Source of the DNA: Jatrophihabitans sp.
GTDB taxonomy: Bacteria; Actinomycetota; Actinomycetes; Mycobacteriales; Jatrophihabitantaceae
NCBI GenBank assembly: GCA_025966255.1
Contig: JAOPVG010000041.1
Span: 1 to 10,216, forward strand
Direction: 5' to 3'
Length of the DNA stretch: 10,216 nt
Shown: in pieces, positions 5,617 to 10,216 of the stretch
Layout: the number at the start of each line of letters is the position of its first letter
Numbering within the stretch: the stretch's first letter is position 1
Notes under the pieces: generated by a model
Told to the model about the DNA's origin: nothing
What the model saw: only the letters and a program-made list of their open reading frames with translations
The model's database searches: none
Position numbers and translations under genes: made by a program

Positions 5617-6732
5617 TCAGGTGTCCAGGGCCTGGGCCAGGTCGGCCCAGAGGTCCTCGACGTGCTCGATCCCTACGGACAGCCGCAGCAGGTTCGCCGG
5701 CGTGCCGAACGACGCGTCTACCTCGTGCCGGGCGCGTCGCTCGATCAACGATTCCACGCCGCCCAGGCTCGTCCCGTGACTGATCAGCCGCACCGACTCG
5801 CAGACCCGTTCCGCGTCATCGGCCGATCCCTCGATCTCGAACGAGATCATCGCGCCGAAGCCGGCGAAGTCGCGGGCCGCGATCGCGTGCCCGGGGTCCG
5901 CCGCGAGCCCCGGGAACCGCACCCGGGCGACCGCGGGATGTGCATCCAGCCGCGCCGCCAGCTCGGCCGCGGTGGCCTGGGCGCGCTCCATCCGCAGGGC
6001 GAGCGTGCGCATGCCGCGGGTGGCGAGGTACGTCTCGAGCGCGCCGGGGATCGCGCCGGTCAGCGTGCGCCGCTGATGCAACGACGCGGCCAGCTCCGGC
6101 GACCGGACGACGAGCGCGCCCATCAGCACGTCCGAGTGCCCGGACAGGTACTTCGTCACCGAGTGCATGACGACGTCGGCCCCCAATTCGAGCGGACGCA
6201 CCGCCAGCGGTGTCGAGAATGTGGCATCGACGCCCACGAACGCGCCAACCTTGTGCGCCGCGGCGATCAGCGCGGGCAGGTCCGGCACGGTCATCAGCGG
6301 ATTCGTCACCGTCTCCAGCCACAGCAGCGAAGCGCCGCTCAGCGCGGCGATCACCGCCGCAGTGTCCCCGATGTCCACCCGGCGCACCGTCATCCGGCCG
6401 AGCGCCTCCTGCGCCCTGAAGATCGACACCATGCCCGAGTAGCCGTCGGCCGGCACCACGGACACACCGCCCGCGGGGCGTCCCTCAACCACTGCGGCGA
6501 TCGCACCCATGCCACTTGAGAACGCCAGCGCGCGGCCGCCCTCCAGCTCACCGAGCAGTGTCTCGAAGGCGGCGACCGTGTCGGTGACCTCGTTGCGGGA
6601 GTAGTAGTTCTCCTCGGGCGAGTGCCGGTAGGGCGCGGTCAGCACGATGGGCGCATTGAGCGGCCGGCCCGGCTCGCGCGGACGCCCAGCCGCGACGACC
6701 AGCGATTCGGGGCGCAGCTTCACTTCGTCCAT
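5617..6732 (-). CDS. Cys/Met-metabolism PLP-dependent enzyme (cystathionine gamma-synthase/lyase family)
   Basis: This is a fold-type I PLP enzyme of the trans-sulfuration family. Members act on cystathionine, homoserine esters, cysteine or methionine. The 371 residues are near family length. The PLP lysine is K194 in S-V-T-K-Y-L-S-G-H-S-D. Other family marks are Y44-S-R46 (phosphate contact from the neighbouring subunit), S-S-G-M-G-A-I at 72-78, Y98 in D-G-Y-S-G (ring stacking), L-E-T-V-T-N-P at 139-145, D169, S-L-G-G-V-E-S-L-I at 322-330 and R350 in L-L-R-L-S-V-G-I-E. Two stretches are atypical: N-E-V-T-D-T replaces the usual G-N-P-T or D-D-x-T-P-T after Y-S-R, and V-D-A-T-F replaces V-D-N-T-F. 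Synthase and lyase cannot be separated from sequence alone, so I give no symbol. It diverges from the TPR gene, converges on ispF and appears leaderless. Confidence 0.9.
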   Translation of the reverse strand: MDEVKLRPESLVVAAGRPREPGRPLNAPIVLTAPYRHSPEENYYSRNEVTDTVAAFETLLGELEGGRALAFSSGMGAIAAVVEGRPAGGVSVVPADGYSGMVSIFRAQEALGRMTVRRVDIGDTAAVIAALSGASLLWLETVTNPLMTVPDLPALIAAAHKVGAFVGVDATFSTPLAVRPLELGADVVMHSVTKYLSGHSDVLMGALVVRSPELAASLHQRRTLTGAIPGALETYLATRGMRTLALRMERAQATAAELAARLDAHPAVARVRFPGLAADPGHAIAARDFAGFGAMISFEIEGSADDAERVCESVRLISHGTSLGGVESLIERRARHEVDASFGTPANLLRLSVGIEHVEDLWADLAQALDT

Positions 6733-6744
6733 CGGGCCACGCTA
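6733..6744 (-). promoter_or_regulatory. Candidate leaderless -10 promoter of the PLP enzyme gene
   Basis: On the minus strand TAGCGT (6744 down to 6739) is followed by six bases and then ATG at 6732. With the last T as -7, transcription would start on the A of the ATG. No Shine-Dalgarno is present, which fits a leaderless mRNA. A -35 is not evident. Confidence 0.5.
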
Positions 6745-6756
6745 ACGGCTGCTCAG

Positions 6757-6845
6757 GCGCGGGCGCGCGGGCGCGCGGGCCACCGGGTCGCGGGTGGCCG
6801 GTCCGGACGGGGCAGGTTTGCCCGAACGGGCGGCTCGGTCGGGCA
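6757..6845. repeat. GC-rich octamer repeat and small inverted repeats in a divergent intergenic region
   Basis: The octamer GGGCGCGC occurs at 6761-6768 and 6769-6776, with partial copies on each side (about 6757-6780). Three small inverted repeats follow: GGCCACC (6778-6784) with GGTGGCC (6793-6799); GGGCA (6810-6814) with TGCCC (6819-6823); and TGCCCGA (6819-6825) with TCGGGCA (6839-6845). The last two compete for the same bases. The region separates the PLP-enzyme and TPR promoters and contains no supported gene. Confidence 0.45.
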
Positions 6846-6867
6846 GGGTCTCCAGAACCCAGCGACA

Positions 6868-6879
6868 TAGCGTTCCGCC
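6868..6879 (+). promoter_or_regulatory. Candidate leaderless -10 promoter of the TPR gene
   Basis: TAGCGT at 6868-6873 is followed by six bases and the ATG at 6880, so the predicted +1 is the A of the start codon. The hexamer is identical to that of the divergent PLP-enzyme gene. No Shine-Dalgarno precedes the ATG, in keeping with a leaderless transcript. Confidence 0.5.
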
Positions 6880-7779
6880 ATGGCGATTCCCGACGCCCAT
6901 GCCATCCCGGAGACCGCGGAGGCATGCGCCGAGTACCAGCAGGAGGCCGACCAGGCCTGGGACGGCGCCGACCCGGACCATGCTTTCGACCTCTACCACT
7001 CGCTCCTCCAGTCGGCGTCGGCGACCGATGCCCAGCGCAGCCATGCCGGCTATCGCCTGGCCCTGGTCGCGGTGAATCGCGGCGAGACCGACGTCGCCTA
7101 CGACTACCTGGGCTGGTCGACCGAACCAGGCACCGCGGACCTGAAGCGATCGCTGGACAACGCGACGCCGAACGATCCCGTCGCCGACCCCGATGTCCCC
7201 CCCGCGACCCCGGAACAGACCGACGACTGGTGGAGCGCCGGCACCGCGGCCAAGAACGCGGGCGATTGGGATCTCGCCCGCCGTTACTTCGCCTCCATCG
7301 CCGCCTCCACCTGCAACAGCCCCACCGTGATCGCCAAGTCCGAGGTCCTGGTCGGTGAGGCCACCCACAATCTCGGGGACGACGCCACCGCACGCCTCTG
7401 GTTCGAAAGAGCGCTGCCCAATCTCAGCGGCGGCGAGGAACTGGAGATCGCCAGAAGGATGCTCGGCGAGGTGGGGGTGCACGCGACGGCCGACCACACC
7501 AGCCCCGCGGCCGAGCAGGTGGTGATCGGCGTCGAGGCCTATCAACTGGGTGACCTCGCCGCCGCCCGCACCGCGTTGCAAGCCGCCCTGCATCTCGACG
7601 GGCCCGACGACGTCAAAGGCCGGGCGCAGTATTACCTCGGCGCGATGGACTACCAGGACCGCCGTTACGCCGACGCCCGCAATCACCTGGAGTCGGCGGC
7701 GGCCACCGCGCCTGACGAGGAGCGGGCCTGGGCGACTGAGATGCTGACGTGGCGCTGGGACGAGTCACCGATCCCCTGA
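6880..7779 (+). CDS. TPR-repeat protein of unknown function
   Basis: The 299-residue product is acidic and built from helical tetratricopeptide-like repeats at roughly 54-80, 115-144, 154-185, 213-240 and 246-280. Typical TPR patterns are [10 protein letters not shown] at 128-137, [10 protein letters not shown] at 166-175, [10 protein letters not shown] at 224-233 and [10 protein letters not shown] at 261-270. A Pro/Asp-rich linker (about 95-113) separates the first repeat pair from the rest. There is no signal peptide, membrane segment or catalytic motif, so a cytoplasmic protein-binding scaffold is the most that can be inferred. The ATG at 6880 lacks a Shine-Dalgarno but has a -10 hexamer at leaderless spacing. 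The gene ends 19 bases before cysS, and the cysS -10 lies in that gap. Codon use and GC content match the neighbours. No specific partner or pathway can be named. Confidence 0.85.
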   Translation: MAIPDAHAIPETAEACAEYQQEADQAWDGADPDHAFDLYHSLLQSASATDAQRSHAGYRLALVAVNRGETDVAYDYLGWSTEPGTADLKRSLDNATPNDPVADPDVPPATPEQTDDWWSAGTAAKNAGDWDLARRYFASIAASTCNSPTVIAKSEVLVGEATHNLGDDATARLWFERALPNLSGGEELEIARRMLGEVGVHATADHTSPAAEQVVIGVEAYQLGDLAAARTALQAALHLDGPDDVKGRAQYYLGAMDYQDRRYADARNHLESAAATAPDEERAWATEMLTWRWDESPIP

Positions 7780-7786
7780 GCGTCCG

Positions 7787-7798
7787 TACGATGTGCGC
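7787..7798 (+). promoter_or_regulatory. Candidate leaderless -10 promoter that sets the cysS start
   Basis: TACGAT at 7787-7792 is followed by six bases and GTG at 7799. With T7792 as -7, +1 falls on the G of that GTG. The upstream in-frame GTG at 7793 would then lie outside the transcript. No Shine-Dalgarno is present, and a -35 is not clear. Confidence 0.5.
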
Positions 7799-9183
<1,385 letters not shown>

Positions 9184-9184
<1 letters not shown>

Positions 9185-10140
9185 TGGCAGGCAATTCGCA
9201 GCGCAAGGGCGCGATCCGACAGTCGAAGAAGGGCCCACAGGTCGGCTCCGGCGGTCAGGTCAAGCGCGCGCTCAAGGGCAAGGGCCCGACGCCGGCCGCC
9301 GTCGAGCGCAAGGGGCATCCGGCGGCCCGTCGGGCGTCGGCCGCGGCGGCACGACGGGAGCAGGGGAGCACCCGCAAGCCCCGCGAGACCGCAGGCGCGG
9401 CGGAGCTTCTGGTCGGACGCAATCCGGTGGCCGAAGCGCTGCGCGCGAAGATCCCGGCCACCGCGCTCTACCTGGCGCACGGCGTGGAGGCGGACGAGCG
9501 GATCACCGAGGCGGTGCGCCTGGCCGCCAACCGCAACATCGCGCTGCTGGAGGTGAGCCGGGCCGAGCTCGATCGCCGCACGGGCGGCATCCTGCACCAG
9601 GGCATCGCGCTGCAGGTGCCGCCGTTCCAGTACGCCGAGCTGCGCACCGTGCTGGCCGATGCGGCCGACTCCGGCACGGCGCCGCTGATCGTGGCACTCG
9701 ACGGCGTCACGGACCCGCGCAACCTCGGCGCGATCATCCGCTCGGCCGTGGCGTTCGGGGCGCACGGCGTGGTGATCCCGGAGCGGCGCTCGGCCGGCAT
9801 CACGGCGACGGCGTGGCGGACGTCGGCAGGCACCGCAGCGAAGCTCCCGGTCGCGCAGGTGACGAACCTCGTCCGGTCACTGAAGGAGTGCAAGGACGCA
9901 GGGCTGTTCGTGATCGGCCTCGACGCGGACGGGTCGGCGTCCCTCGATGACCTCGAGATGGCCACCGAGCCGCTGGTGCTGGTCGTGGGCTCCGAGGGCC
10001 GCGGGCTGTCGAGGCTGGCCGGCGAGAACTGCGACGTCACGCTGTCGATCCCGATGGCGCCGGCCGCCGAGTCGTTGAACGCGTCGGTCGCCGTGGCCGT
10101 CACGTTGTCCGATATCGCGCGGCGCCGTCGCTCGGCCTGA
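9184..10140 (+). CDS. rlmB: SpoU-family rRNA/tRNA 2'-O-ribose methyltransferase (RlmB-like)
   Basis: This is a SAM-dependent knotted (SPOUT) methyltransferase. RlmB methylates the ribose of G2251 (E. coli numbering) in 23S rRNA. The 318-residue product has a lysine/arginine/glycine-rich, probably disordered tail at 1-70, common in actinobacterial members. A substrate-binding domain follows at about 74-148 ([22 protein letters not shown]). The SPOUT domain has motif 1 [11 protein letters not shown] with N180 and R186, motif 2 [13 protein letters not shown] at 264-276 and motif 3 E-S-L-N-A-S-V-A at 296-303. Pro293 replaces the glycine usual in I-P-M-x-G. The ATG at 9184 shares its A with the cysS stop (TGATG), and GAAAGG lies six bases upstream. 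The cysS-rlmB order is widespread in bacteria. The exact RNA target is inferred from the family. Confidence 0.92.
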
Positions 10141-10146
10141 CCCGCC

Positions 10147-10216
10147 TCAGATCACGGCCTCGAGGAAGTACTCGAACCGGTCGCGGTCAGCCACGCGCTC
10201 GGCCAGCGTCATACCT
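10147..10216 (-). CDS. C-terminal end of an unrecognised protein (5' truncated by window edge)
   Basis: On the minus strand an open frame enters from the window edge and stops with TGA at 10149 down to 10147. The last visible residues are M-T-L-A-E-R-V-A-D-R, then D-R-F-E-Y-F-L-E-A-V-I. They are likely helical and charged. I do not recognise the family. Its stop is six bases from the rlmB stop, so the two genes converge tightly with no terminator visible between them. Coding use is supported by the open frame and codon bias only. Confidence 0.5.
   Translation of the reverse strand, partial: GMTLAERVADRDRFEYFLEAVI

Noticed and set aside
6733..6879. SAM riboswitch ahead of the sulfur amino-acid enzyme
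   Set aside because: The -10 hexamer at leaderless spacing leaves no 5' untranslated region, and no SAM-aptamer core is seen.
7780..7798. T-box leader controlling cysS
   Set aside because: Only 19 bases separate the TPR stop from the cysS start, and no T-box sequence is present.

Overview
The window is GC-rich chromosomal DNA from an actinobacterium of the order Mycobacteriales. The best evidence is gene order. An lpqE-radA-disA block on the minus strand diverges from carD-ispD-ispF and then cysS-rlmB on the plus strand. This is the arrangement around Rv3579c-Rv3587c of Mycobacterium tuberculosis. The proteins (CarD, LpqE, DisA) align recognisably with the mycobacterial ones but differ enough that the source is probably a non-Mycobacterium genus, for example a relative of Gordonia or Tsukamurella. 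The genus cannot be fixed from this sequence.

Layout. Positions 1-146 hold the 3' end of a plus-strand gene of unknown function, converging on disA. Positions 153-3612 (minus strand) carry lpqE, radA and disA: a surface lipoprotein, a recombination/branch-migration ATPase and a DNA-scanning c-di-AMP synthase. Positions 3613-3866 are the divergent control region. Positions 3867-5535 (plus) carry carD, a global RNA-polymerase-binding transcription factor, followed by the MEP isoprenoid genes ispD and ispF, which overlap by 8 bases. Positions 5617-7779 hold a divergent pair that M. tuberculosis lacks here: a Cys/Met-metabolism PLP enzyme (minus) and a TPR-repeat protein (plus). Positions 7799-10140 carry cysS and rlmB, translationally coupled by a one-base TGATG overlap. 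A minus-strand gene of unknown function ends at 10147 and runs off the window.

This is a core housekeeping region. I see no phage, transposon, CRISPR array, RNA gene or obvious defence system. The points worth a second look are regulatory and at residue level. Three neighbouring genes (the PLP enzyme, the TPR gene and cysS) each have a TANNNT -10 hexamer followed by exactly six bases and then the start codon, so they look leaderless. A near-perfect 17-pair inverted repeat covers the ispD start codon. The presumed disA leader can fold into two hairpins just before its Shine-Dalgarno sequence. Several family-conserved residues are replaced: CarD position 47 is Leu instead of Arg, IspF position 49 is Asn instead of Asp, RlmB motif 3 has Pro instead of Gly, and the PLP enzyme has Ala instead of Asn in its D-N-T-F motif.
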